Below, piece after piece: positions 33,625 to 43,240 of a DNA stretch of 64,000 nt. Made by a program: the position numbers and the translations under genes. Below the pieces are notes generated by a model. The model saw only the letters and a list, made by a program, of their open reading frames with translations. It searched no databases and had not been told where the DNA came from. The number at the start of each line of letters is the position of its first letter. Positions within the stretch are counted from its first letter, which is position 1. This DNA is from Gracilaria gracilis. Taxonomy: Eukaryota; Rhodophyta; Florideophyceae; Gracilariales; Gracilariaceae. The DNA is taken from the NCBI GenBank assembly GCA_030374805.1, contig JARGSG010000027.1, positions 434,001-498,000 on the forward strand, written 5' to 3'.

Positions 33625-33929
33625 AAAGCTGTGGAGCGACTCTCCCTTGGAGGAGGCGGCTTACGTGGGCTTGGTGAGGCGCACGGCGCGTGACACGCGC
33701 GCGGACAGCGTGGAGAACAAGTCGAACATAGAGTGGTGCAACAGCGAGGACTGCGAATTATGCGTCGAGTCGTTGGCGGGATCGATGCCGTGCACGATCT
33801 GCGGCAACGGCGGCTGGGCCAGGGGCGGTTGGAACGCCGGTTCGGACAGCGATAGCGGTGACTATGGCGGCTGCGGCGGCTGCGACAACCGCCTCGCGCT
33901 CGGGTATGGCCTACATCATCGTGCGCGGC

Positions 33930-34385
33930 GGCGGTGATGGTACTCGCGCGGGGACGGCGGCATGGGACGGCGTTGTGCGCGCGGCGGCGGTGGCGCTCGC
34001 GCAGTGATGGCGGCACGGAAAGACGTTCTGTGCGCGGCGGCGGTGGTGCTCGCGCGGGGACGGCGGCACAGGACGGCGGCACAGGGTGGCTGCACGGGAC
34101 GGCGTTGTGCGCGCGGCGGCGGTGGCGCTCGTTCGGGGACGGTGGAGCGGGACGGCGTTGTGCGCGCGGCGGCGGTAATGCTCGCGCAGGAACGGCGGCG
34201 CGAGACGTGCGCGCGGTGGCGGTGGCGCTCGCGCGGGGATGGCTGTCTGGGACGGCGTTGTGCGCGTGGCGGCGTTGGTGCTCGGGCGGGGACGGTGGCG
34301 CGGGACGGCGTTTTGAGCGCGGCGGCGGTGGTGCTTGCGCGGGGACGGCGGCACGAGATGGCGTTGTGCGCAGCAGCGGCGGTTA
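33930..34385 (+). repeat. GC-rich minisatellite upstream of DPH1
   Basis: About eight diverged copies of a unit of roughly 55-60 bp with the core GGGACGGCGTTGTGCGCGCG followed by GCGGCGGTGGCGCTCGC. The repeat lacks stop codons in several frames on both strands, which explains the long overlapping frames here. It lies between the divergent esterase and DPH1 genes. Confidence 0.8.
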
Positions 34386-34874
34386 CGGGCGGCGTGGTGA
34401 CGCGACCTCGATATGGCGGAGCGTATCGTGCATCGCTGCGTGGTGCTGCATGTGCAGCAACCAGCTCCAGCCGGGCTGCGCTTGGGCTGCGCTTGCACAA
34501 TTCACGCATTGCTGTTGCATCACCTACCGACAAGTGCCGCTACCGCGTGTGCGCGTGTGTACCATGTGTGCGTGTGAGCCACGTGTACTCGTGTACTGGC
34601 CGGCATAGATCCCGATCAAGCTCTACCTTGTACCGCCACGCGCTCGCTGCTATCCACTGGTCGAGCTCGCTGCTCTCTGCTACATCCACCCGGCCATCGA
34701 CGCCACCTGCGGTAGATACGCTGGCTCGCACTCGCGCCCTGCGATGCATAAGATGCAGCAGCCGCAGCCGTCGCAGCTGCCGCGCCGCGAGTCGCCGAGC
34801 CGCGAGAGCCGCTTCGTTGGCACCGGCCTTCGGAACGGCCCCAAGCCGAACGACGCGACTTCGCGCGCGCCGCG

Positions 34875-34878
<4 letters not shown>

Positions 34879-34905
<27 letters not shown>

Positions 34906-34972
34906 GCCGCCGCTGCCGCCACCGCCACCGCCACCCCCGCCCATGCCGCCACCGCCACCGCCACCGCCGCCG
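34879..34972 (+). repeat. CCGCCA-type simple repeat
   Basis: Runs of CCACCG and CCGCCA triplets encode polyproline in the DPH1 frame. They lie directly before the conserved start of DPH1 similarity. Confidence 0.85.
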
Positions 34973-36058
34973 CTGCCGTCCAACTACTCGTTCGAGCTGC
35001 CGAAGACCATCCACCGCGTGCGTCAGCTGAGCGCAAAACGCGTCGCGCTGCAGATGCCGGACCGGCTGTCCATGTACGCTACCACCATCGGCGATATTGT
35101 GCGCCGCCACACGGGCGCGGACACCGTCATTCTGGGTGATATCACGTACGGCGCGTGCTGCGTGGACGACCTTTCGGCGCGCGCGCTCGGCTGCAAGCTG
35201 CTGGTGCACTACGGACGCAGCTGTCTGGTGCCGCTGCAGCAGACCGTCATCCCCTCGCTGTACGTCTTCGTGCATATTGCCTTCGACACGGCGCACCTGC
35301 GCAAGTGTCTGCTGCACAACTTTGAGCGCCAAACTTCTCTGGCGCTGGTGGCCACCATTCAGTTTGTCGATAGAATTCATCAGCTCGCGGATGACCTTCG
35401 CCACTACTTTGGCAACGTGGTCGTGCCTCAGGCAAAGCCGCTGTCACCTGGCGAGCTTCTCGGCTGCACCTCGCCCAAAATTTACGCCGTGGACGTGCTC
35501 GTTTACGTGGGCGAAGGCCGCTTCCATCTCGAAAGCGCCATGATTGCAAACCCCGATTTGCGCGCACTGCGCTACGATCCCTACTCGAAAAAGTTCACCG
35601 ACGAGAAGTACAACCACTGCGAGATGCGCACCCTTCGACGCGCCGCCGCCCAAGTCGCGACCAGTGCGCAGCAATTTGGCATCATTCTGGGCACTCTGGG
35701 ACGACAGGGCTCGGCCAAGATTCTCGAGCGTGTGTTGAAGCTCATGGCTGACACTTCACGCAGCTGTTTCGTTGTTCTCCTGTCGGAGATCACTCCCGCC
35801 AAGATCCAAAAGCTGGATCAATCGGGCGTGGAGGCATGGGTGCAGATTGCCTGCCCGCGATTGAGCATTGACTTGGGACATGGTTATGGGCAACGACTGC
35901 TACTAACAACGTATGAGTCGCATGTCGCTCTCGGAAAAACTGAATGGAGGGATGTATACCCAATAGATTTCTATTCGAAGAAGGGCGGTGCATGGTCCAA
36001 CTATTATAAGGAAGCAAAAGAAAAGCCGAAAAGAAACCGAGTCAAGGTGGCTGATTAG
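34943..36058 (+). CDS. DPH1: Diphthamide biosynthesis protein 1 (radical-type 3-amino-3-carboxypropyl transferase subunit)
   Basis: DPH1 pairs with DPH2 and uses a [4Fe-4S] cluster and S-adenosylmethionine to modify a histidine of elongation factor 2, the first step of diphthamide synthesis in the cytosol. Family similarity runs from LPSNYSFELPKTIHRV (34973) to the end: YGACCVDDLSARALG, HYGRSCLVPL, LGCTSPKI, GEGRFHLESAMIANP, LGTLGRQGSAKIL and ACPRLSID. The cysteines in YGACC, RSC and ACP are the three cluster ligands known in the family. ATG 34943 is the nearest in-frame start, but it replaces the usual N-terminus (NQIPxEIL region) with polyproline, and the frame stays open to 33962. A different start or an upstream exon is likely. 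GC is far higher here than in the genes at 18-24 kb. Confidence 0.92.
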   Translation: MPPPPPPPPPLPSNYSFELPKTIHRVRQLSAKRVALQMPDRLSMYATTIGDIVRRHTGADTVILGDITYGACCVDDLSARALGCKLLVHYGRSCLVPLQQTVIPSLYVFVHIAFDTAHLRKCLLHNFERQTSLALVATIQFVDRIHQLADDLRHYFGNVVVPQAKPLSPGELLGCTSPKIYAVDVLVYVGEGRFHLESAMIANPDLRALRYDPYSKKFTDEKYNHCEMRTLRRAAAQVATSAQQFGIILGTLGRQGSAKILERVLKLMADTSRSCFVVLLSEITPAKIQKLDQSGVEAWVQIACPRLSIDLGHGYGQRLLLTTYESHVALGKTEWRDVYPIDFYSKKGGAWSNYYKEAKEKPKRNRVKVAD

Positions 36059-36969
36059 AGACTGACTTGCACACTCTAAACCCCAGAGCCCGAAAGGAGA
36101 TCTTGAAGCAAAAGGGGCACTCCGCAAGATATATATTGACTTGATCTCCGCTTGATCTCTGGCTATCACCTGTTTAACTTCGTTTGGAAAGAAGTAACCA
36201 ATGCCCTGCATCGATAAGCAATCTTCTCCATGGCTGCTCCGAGCTACAGTTGTGTACAGAGTACAGCGATGAGTGGCCATCGTACCCACCTCATGGAGAG
36301 CTTAGAGTGACAGCGCGCTTCCCTATTTTCGAAGAGGAGTATGGGCAATGGTACAGTAGGTTCACTGCCCCTATCAAAGGAGGGTGGTCTAAGCGCATAC
36401 CGTAGATTACCTGCTGGAGGGGTATAACGCTAGAGTTTTACCCTTGCACCGGGCTTCGTCCGAAACAAAATCTTCGTGAAACGCATCGACAGATCCACAA
36501 ACGCGCAATCCCCATGTTTTTGCAGCAACGAACGACGTCAGAGATGCTCCTGAACTCTGTTGCGAGGACGAGATGTAGTTGGTACCGCAGGTATATGTTA
36601 TCATAAAGGACACATCATAGTTTACGTGGAGTATGCTGCCGATTGCCACCTTAACTACTGCTAGAGCACCAAGACTGAGTCAAGTTTCTTTCTTTTGTTC
36701 GAACCGCGATGCTTCTCTCTCTCAAGTTCAGGTCATCGAAGCAGACCAAACGCATACTCTGTAACTCTATTTCTGTTATTAGCTCGACTCACTTTCGTCT
36801 TCACAACATGCGGAACGGGTATGCTTGTCTACGTTACACAGGGGCTGGATGGGAAAGATCACCATCTCAACCCGTGCAATCTTGGTTATCAAAAACCATC
36901 GTGGAACGCAGGTGAGTTGCTTTCTTGTTTGTATTCTTCGAGCTTATCCACCCGCTTTCGAGGATGTTG
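36059..36969. other. No gene recognised
   Basis: Spacer between the 3' ends of DPH1 and the eRF3 relic. Only short frames are seen, and GC is lower than in DPH1. Confidence 0.45.
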
Positions 36970-38234
36970 AATCCGATTGCAGTCTTGCCACTGTTCCAAC
37001 TGCAACGGTCTTCCCTTCATCTCTGATCATGAACCGCCCCAGCTGCGGGAAGACATCATAGGGTTCCACATAAATAGGTTGTGTAGTCCTAAGCCGAGCC
37101 AAACACTTCATCCCTGGTTTCACAAACTTGGGATGTTTTTGCTTCGCCTTTCCAGCTCGGTTAAGCTCCGCGAGCGACTGGTCGGTAATGACTTCTCATA
37201 CAGCGGCATGAAGATGAATCACGGCGGAATAACCCGCACAAATAATGCTCTTGTGCTCCAGAATCATCAACTTGGCAATGAACGAACGTGTATACGAAAC
37301 CACGATTTGAGTTGAACACAGTAAGAAACCTACTCTAACATCCTCTTCATCTATTCCTTTTAAACGAAGCCGAACAGCGTCACCTAGTTCTGCCACTTGT
37401 GCGGTAGAACCCTCTAGCTGTACTGAGTCGACCCGAACTTCCACTCGATTCGGCATCATGACCAGAGAATCATTCAGTTGCATCACCCCAGACTCCAATT
37501 TACCCATGACCATGGTAACCATCTCTTTATGCGTTTCCGAGATCTTCATTTTAACGGGCCTGTTCACAAGACGTTCAGGGGGCGCAAATGCTCTAGTGTG
37601 TCGAGCAGCGACCCGCCATCGAACCATGAGCAGGTTTCGCTAGACGGTTTGTTCTTCAGGTTATCTCCGGTCAAACCAGACACCGGGATCCATACCGAAC
37701 ACTTCGGATTACAACCGACCTTCTTGATGTACGTTTCAAGCTTCTTCTTGAAATCCATGTAGCGCTCTTGGCTCAATGATCCATCAGGGTTGATAACATT
37801 TGGGTCATCCAGCTTGATGATGACCACAACCCTCTGCCGTACTCCTGATGTCTTGCCCAGCATTGCATGCTCCCTCGTTTGTACTCCCCTCTGCCGCTCA
37901 CGAACTCTCCTTCTTCTAGCTGAGGTGGCCAAAATTCCGATGTCCGCTTGTGATGCTCCGCCTATCATGTGAGGTATATAGTTCTTATGACCCGGTGCAT
38001 CGAGGATAGTAAATCGCCGCATCTCGGTGGTGAAGCTAGCCTGACCACATTCGTCAGTCTTCTCCTATTCCATCTCCAGCTCGGAGGTGTCAAGCGAAAA
38101 ATTAAATTCCAACTTTCGCGATTCAGAGCGTTTGCTTCCTTCTCGTACTTCTCAATGGTGTGTTCAACCCAATGGATTAAATATGGCACCAACCCTTTCC
38201 ATACCTCTATCTTTGACCGCGGATCAGCGTGCAC
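36970..38234 (-). pseudogene. eRF3 (translation release factor GTPase) pseudogene
   Basis: Pieces in three frames, in the right order, match the eRF3/EF1A-like GTPase: EHTIEKYEKEANALNRESW (about 38190-38100), RFTILDAPGHKNYIPHMIGGASQADIGIL (G3 motif DxPGH, from about 38022), TREHAML and VVVIIKLDDP where the G4 motif NKxD has become IKLD, PVSGLTGDNLK, then MVTMVMGKLESGVMQLNDSLVMMPNRVEV (domain 2, from about 37530), and HPKFVKPGMKCLARLRTT with GRFMIRDEGKTVAVGTVARL (domain 3, ending near 36975). The P-loop and N-terminal domain are absent. Frameshifts and the damaged G4 motif show that it is not functional. Confidence 0.85.
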
Positions 38235-38409
38235 GCCTTCCGTCCTGCCGTCACCGCCAGAAGATGCGCAGGTCTAACAGCCGGAGATGCAGCTGGGCAT
38301 GATACCCAGCGCGGACGAGACGCAACGACTGGTGAGAACGTTTGGCACGCTTGAGGCGCTTCAGCTGGTGTGGCTACGCTCCAATTCGACAGATCCTATT
38401 CACGCGAAC

Positions 38410-39735
38410 TCATAAGTTCGATGTTGGACGGAGCAGGCCTTTTTCCGTTGCAAGTTGCAGCATCATCGTCCGAATAAAAGTCCTATCTAGGTCCAAGTGC
38501 CTGCTGTAGTGCGAGCCAGACTTCTTTTTAACTCGTGAATGCCAAGCAACTGATTCGTTCTCGATCTCTATCAATTCCTCCTCTTCGTATATATACTCGG
38601 GAATGCCTTCAGAGTTTATACAAAAATTATGTAGAATCATCCCCACCGCAATAATTGGAACGCAGTCCTCGGCACCATAGTTTAACTCTCCATTGTAAAA
38701 TACACGCCACCTGCGCTTCAGAATACCGAAAGCGTGTTCCACATGTCTACGCATAGAAGATAAAAAAAAGTTAGTTGCACTCTGTGAACAAGATACATCC
38801 TTACCAGGGAACGGTACCAACAACGAGTTAGATAGACAGTAAGCATTATCGCCAACAATGTAGTATCCCAGAAGAAGTTTGCCTGCATTTAGAAATCTTG
38901 ACAAAGGAGACATCTCAAAAGCAACCGCATCGTTAGTACTACCCACTGAAAGAGCCGAGAAATCCATAAAGCGATACTTGGAATCTACCAACGCCTGAAC
39001 AGGTATCGAAAAGAAACCTTTGCGACAAAGGAAGCTTGCTGGGTTCTCAAACCATCTGGGTTTTCTAATGCGCATGCATATTCCATCCAAGGCACCGATA
39101 CATCCCGAGAAAGGATTTCAAATACTCCGAGAAGTCTTAAATCCCATGCTGAGCTTTTTAAGTTCTTCTTCACTTTCTGGTATCCCCGGAAGTGTCATTG
39201 TTTCAGTAACCGCTGCGACAAACGCCTTAAAACATCTGTTCACACTAGACTTGCTCACCTTATATGCAAGCATAACATCGTGAACACTAGCTCCCGCCAT
39301 TATTCGCAGACCAATTGCGACTTTCACTTTTGATTGAATGGATCGAGTGTCCAACGGGGATCTCTCTGAAATGTGCGAACTCTTTAGAAAAGTATGGTAC
39401 AGCCTGTTAAAACTACTACGCCCCATTCGAAATGCGCCATAAAAGTCTGCGTCAGAATACACATTAGTTAGCGTTTCAAATGTCTCCTTAATTGCAGGGT
39501 AGTTGCTCCGTGCTCTCCGTTTGTGGGATTGCTGGACATGGTGAATTACAAACACCATGGTAAAAATAAGATGGTGTACCGCTTGAATTATTGCCACATC
39601 ATCGTCCGTAGAGGCCGTCGAGGGGCCACTGTTGCAAGTAGACATGTTTAAAGGCGGGAGGGGAAGAGTTCCGGAAGGTGAGCTATTGCGGTAAACCCAA
39701 GATCTCGATCGCGGCTGTAGCAGAGCTCTGCGCAA
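38410..39735 (-). pseudogene. H3 Harbinger-type transposase with one in-frame TGA
   Basis: One frame of about 441 codons reads from 39735 and is interrupted only by TGA at 39118-39120. The N-terminal part has FYGAFRMGRSSFNRLYHTFL and the HTH-like KVAIGLRIMAGASVHDVMLAYKVSKSSVNRC. After the stop, FSGCIGALDGICMRIRKPRW holds the first catalytic Asp, SVGSTNDAVAF the second, VGDNAY follows, and HVEHAFGILKRRWRVF carries the Glu. GMILHNFCI completes the DDE_Tnp_4 pattern. It lies 272 bp inside the right end of H3. Confidence 0.88.
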
Positions 39736-40025
39736 CGGCAGCGTCTATCATCATGGCGCGTGTTGGCGCGACAGAGTTGTTCTGCCAAATTGTAGAGTTT
39801 TGGCAAAACTTGTTACTTTTGGGCAAAGGTCCTGAAAAGTTCAGGGGTTGAGGGGGATTGGGGTATCCCTTGCTTGGAGCTACTGGTGTGCGTACTAGAT
39901 GTACAAGGGAGTAGTCCTGTAGAAAAGATGACAACGATCCTACGGATCGTTTTAACGGATAGAAATCCACATTTTCCCAACCGGGTTTTATGTACGTACC
40001 CGCAGCGTTAATTTGGAACGCCTAA

Positions 40026-40815
40026 GGGCATCTCCACCCGTCACTGCAAAACAGTAAAACGAAAATTTATGTCGGAGATTTTGGCGGCCATCAGCATTTT
40101 GCTTCTCCACCGGGCGTCGGCAAACGGTAACGACAACGACAGACGCTTTCGGACCGCCAAAACTCTCGCTAAAAAATCAATTTTAGCGAGAGTTCTGGCG
40201 GTAACGAGATACTGTACTCTTTCGAGCCAATGGCTTGCTGCCATGAAATAAGTTCAATCCTTTGCTTCTGTCGTTGACCCTTGCCCTGCACTTTCTTGAC
40301 ACCACCACTTCCAAATCTTCCACGCCCACGCGCCGCATCTCTTCTGATGAGGCATGCCGGCATTGCGACACAGAACTTGCCAGCCTTCCAATACAACCCA
40401 GTGTACCTCTTGCCTCTGCCGCGACACCCCAAATCTAGCGCACCGCCTTCCATGCGCCAGACGCGCCCTCTTCGCCACCGCCTTTCACCTGCGTCGGGCA
40501 TCCGCTCCTCCGCTCCAATACTCCACCGTGTGCGCCTTGCCCATCTCTCGCAGCACCACATCGTTGCTGCGGCTCATCACTGCCACTGGTGCCCCGCAGT
40601 GTTCTCATCGAGCCCCACCGCCCTTGCAGCACTGCGTTGTCCGTAACCCAGAGCATCGTCTAATCTTTCCTTGACAAGGTAGAATCACCCGTGGATATGA
40701 TCTCGTCTTTGGCGGTATGCCGGTAAGCTTTTATAGCGACAGCAAATAGAAAACTCCCACGTTGGCCCGCTTTTTAGCGTTTTAACGTTATAGAGCGCAT
40801 TGAGTGGAGATGCCC
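40026..40815. mobile_element. Non-autonomous relative of H2 (790 bp)
   Basis: The ends read GGGCATCTCCAC and its complement, as in H2, with TAA duplicated at 40023-40025 and 40816-40818. Inside, AACTCTCGCTAAAA (40161-40174) faces its exact complement (40181-40194), which matches the H2 palindrome at 28445-28472. There is no transposase frame. It is most likely mobilised in trans by H2-type transposase (inference). It sits within the left end of P3. Confidence 0.88.
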
Positions 40816-40909
40816 TAAGCATGTGCCAGGTTCATGGCAAACTGAGTTCGAAAAGCGCAATTTTCGTGTCTCCCAGCAAGTAAGTTTACAGACACAATTT
40901 TGTGCAGGC

Positions 40910-42879
40910 TCAATTTGGAACGCCGCGTCTAATCTTGCGACCCAATTCCTGCCCTTGTAACAGCTCCACCAGAGCCATTGCGGCTCCGAAATGCTGCGGA
41001 AGACCTTCCGCTTCCTTTCCAGCGGGCTCAGACCGTGTCTGCCTCCGCGGCCATAACGTGATTGGCAGGTCATCTGAAGGCAGTTCAGAATCATCGTGTT
41101 CACAATTTTTGTGCCGCAACGGCTGTTGCGGGTCTTTATTCTCCTTTTCACTCACATCGACGGCTACCCTGCACTTCTTGCCAACTGCTCCGGTCTTCTG
41201 TTTACCGCTCTTCCGGGAACTAGCCCGCTTTTGATCGAGTTTTAGTTGCATTGAGCGCACAGTAAGTATTTAGGCCCCATTTTCTTCTCCGATAACCTCT
41301 TGGCGAGTTCCTGACCTTCTTGAAACTGACTTAGCTCCTCTCACTGACTCCAATATTTTGTTTACGATGTATTTAGAAGCCATTAGCACAGCAATCTCCG
41401 CCAGCACCAAAGACGGACGGACGCTGCCGTCCGTGATGCTGTGCAGCCGCTGGACCAGACGTCTGTCCGCTCTCTCCCTTCGGTCATGACTAAGGTCAAG
41501 AATGTTGAACACATCCTCCTTCGCCCGGAAGCCACTCCGCAGTGCAGTAGAAGTGTGCGTAATGGGGCTTTGTGGCCAAAAACGGTTCATAAACCGGTAG
41601 TTCATAGGCCACAGACCAGTCTCTTCGAATGCTCTCGTTGCTGTCGCACCTCAAAGAGATTTATATCCCGCGACACCTAGTTTTATCTTCAACGCTACAT
41701 TAACGTACCAGATATTGCATCTTTCCATGAGCTCATCACGAGTCTCGCGTACATTTGTTTGGAAGGTTTTGTTAATCGCACGGTCGCAAGGCTGGAGGAA
41801 GTGCGTCGTGTTTGCTGGAAGTTTAACGACAATTATTTTGTACTTCTCACACAGTTCGAGCCATGAAAGGCTGTCACGTGAACTGTGCCCATCGAGGGTT
41901 AGCAGAACCCATTTGTCTTCGCTCACGATTGTGCGAATAAAGTAATTAATGTGCGTCACAACATCTTGCATAATATCCTGCTCCACTGAACCATTTTCGG
42001 TGAGCAAAAGCCACGTTTCCCCTGGACACCAGTTTTCATCTGACAGCCAATGAGGCATGCCAGCCCCATTCCTGAATTCTTCTCTCGATAGCGGTTCTAA
42101 CCAGCTTGCCATTCGTCTCCGTCCCGAGGCAACAAGGAGAAGTGGTGCTATGTCACCTGCAGCCGACGCGCATATCCCAGCTGTGACATGCTTACCGTGG
42201 TCCTTCGTACCCAGCCTGGTGCCTGACTTACGAGATTTGATGCCCTATAGCAGCGAATCTTTTTCCCGTACTCTGGTAGTACTGCTGTTTTGTCAAAGTT
42301 CTATATGCGGTGGGGGTCCGAAAGCAAGCCCGGATGTTGTCGGCATACGCGCTCAAGAACGTCCTTCAAAATCTTCACGTGTCGGTAGTTTTCGGCCGCG
42401 AGTCTTGCGCCAGTTATATTCTCAGCACTGCGAAACGTGAGTTCCCTGTTTCTTGCGCGGAAGGAACGCAGAGCATCGTCCGATGGCAGAGCCCCAGCAA
42501 AACCACGTCTACCGTCTGCCGCTATGCGCCCCTGAAGATTCTTCATTTCGTGGTGGCCGAGGGCAAACCCGTGTTGAGCTGCGTGTATAACTTTCTCGAC
42601 TATGAGCGTCTCCTCTGCGCGTTCTAATACCGGCTTGCGACCTGCATGATGTTGAAGCGGGTCAAGTAATCTTTGGAAGACTGTCTTATCGCTGTTCATG
42701 CTGGCGTTTCGGATGCGGAACGAAGTGGTACGTGATATACCCGCGGTAGCCGCTGCTGGTCGAACTCTGTCACCGCGCTCCAAACGCTCATGAGCCTTCT
42801 CTCTCCTGATCTGTTCGGCTTTTCGTTGTTCTACGCGTCGCTTATGCTGCAAGCATTGAAAACGCATCAACGGAGGCAT
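40910..42879 (-). pseudogene. P3 pogo/jerky-like DDE_1 transposase, broken
   Basis: The N-terminal part (42879-42301) has the HTH-like AAATAGISRTTSFRIRNAS and DDALRSFRARNRELTFRSAENI. The catalytic part follows as NFDKTAVLPEYGKKI, then SVEQDIMQDVVTH with LLTLDGHSSRDSL and VVKLPANTTHFLQPCDRAINK, the three-Asp pattern of the family. The frame is broken by TAG before NFD (where the family has Trp), by a frameshift near 42240 and by a frame break near 41640. The C-terminal part (41605-40910) is one frame split by TAA at 41270-41272. NFDK replaces the usual NxDE. Confidence 0.8.
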
Positions 42880-43240
42880 GGTGCGGCCATGAAGGCTCGT
42901 TTTCTGCCTTGAACTAGAGTGCTACATGGTTCTGATGTGGCTGAAGTTCTTGCGGTTTAGCAGAGAACCTGGATGGGAATGTTTGAGGTTAGAACTGTTG
43001 CTCACCAAATTCCACGCTGTTCCAAATTAAGCCTTGTTCCAAATTAAGCCGGTGAGAACGTTACCCCCAATCTCATTTCTTTGTCCGTATCAGGAGGTAT
43101 CAAAGTGAGAACACTATTTTGATAGGGGAAACGGTGCGGGTGATGACAGACCCAAAGACGGGGGGACACAAACACAAAGCAAAGGAGACACAACAGAAAG
43201 TGCTCTCGAGAGTGCCAGCCCAACACGCTGTGTTACGGTA

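Larger units (their letters stand above)
28614..40007. mobile_element. Candidate Harbinger-like element H3 carrying host-type genes
   Basis: GCTGCGGGTACGTAC at 28615-28629 and its exact complement at 39992-40006 face each other. One unpaired base lies outside each, and then TTA stands on both sides (28611-28613 and 40008-40010). A Harbinger-type transposase starts 272 bp from the right end, and a homolog of the H1 second protein starts about 470 bp from the left end once P1 is subtracted, so the two genes converge as in H1 and H2. Between them lie an esterase exon, DPH1 and an eRF3 pseudogene. Alternatives are two truncated copies of one family flanking host DNA, or a composite mobilised block. 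Single-element status is therefore tentative. Confidence 0.6.
40011..43044 (-). mobile_element. Decayed pogo/CENP-B-type element P3 (tentative ends)
   Basis: ATTTGGAAC at 40011 and its complement GTTCCAAAT ending at 43044 are each bordered by TA (40009-40010, 43045-43046). A second copy of the motif lies inside each end (about 40912 and 43025). Subtracting the 790-bp element at 40026-40815 leaves 2241 bp, close to the size of P1 and P2. The interior carries a broken DDE_1 transposase. The ends are short and less certain than those of P1 and P2. Confidence 0.5.

Noticed and set aside
33218..33937. Plus-strand frame of 239 residues
   Set aside because: It is mostly antisense to the GDSL esterase exon, whose motifs are clear on the minus strand.
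33962..34942. Open frame extending DPH1 upstream to a 698-residue protein, and similar frames on both strands
   Set aside because: The GC-rich minisatellite lacks stops in several frames, and the translation is low-complexity without similarity to DPH1.
38280..38409. Short plus-strand frame (PEMQLGMIPSADETQRLV) resembling an RNA-binding protein segment
   Set aside because: Too short and without a second supporting motif; not annotated.
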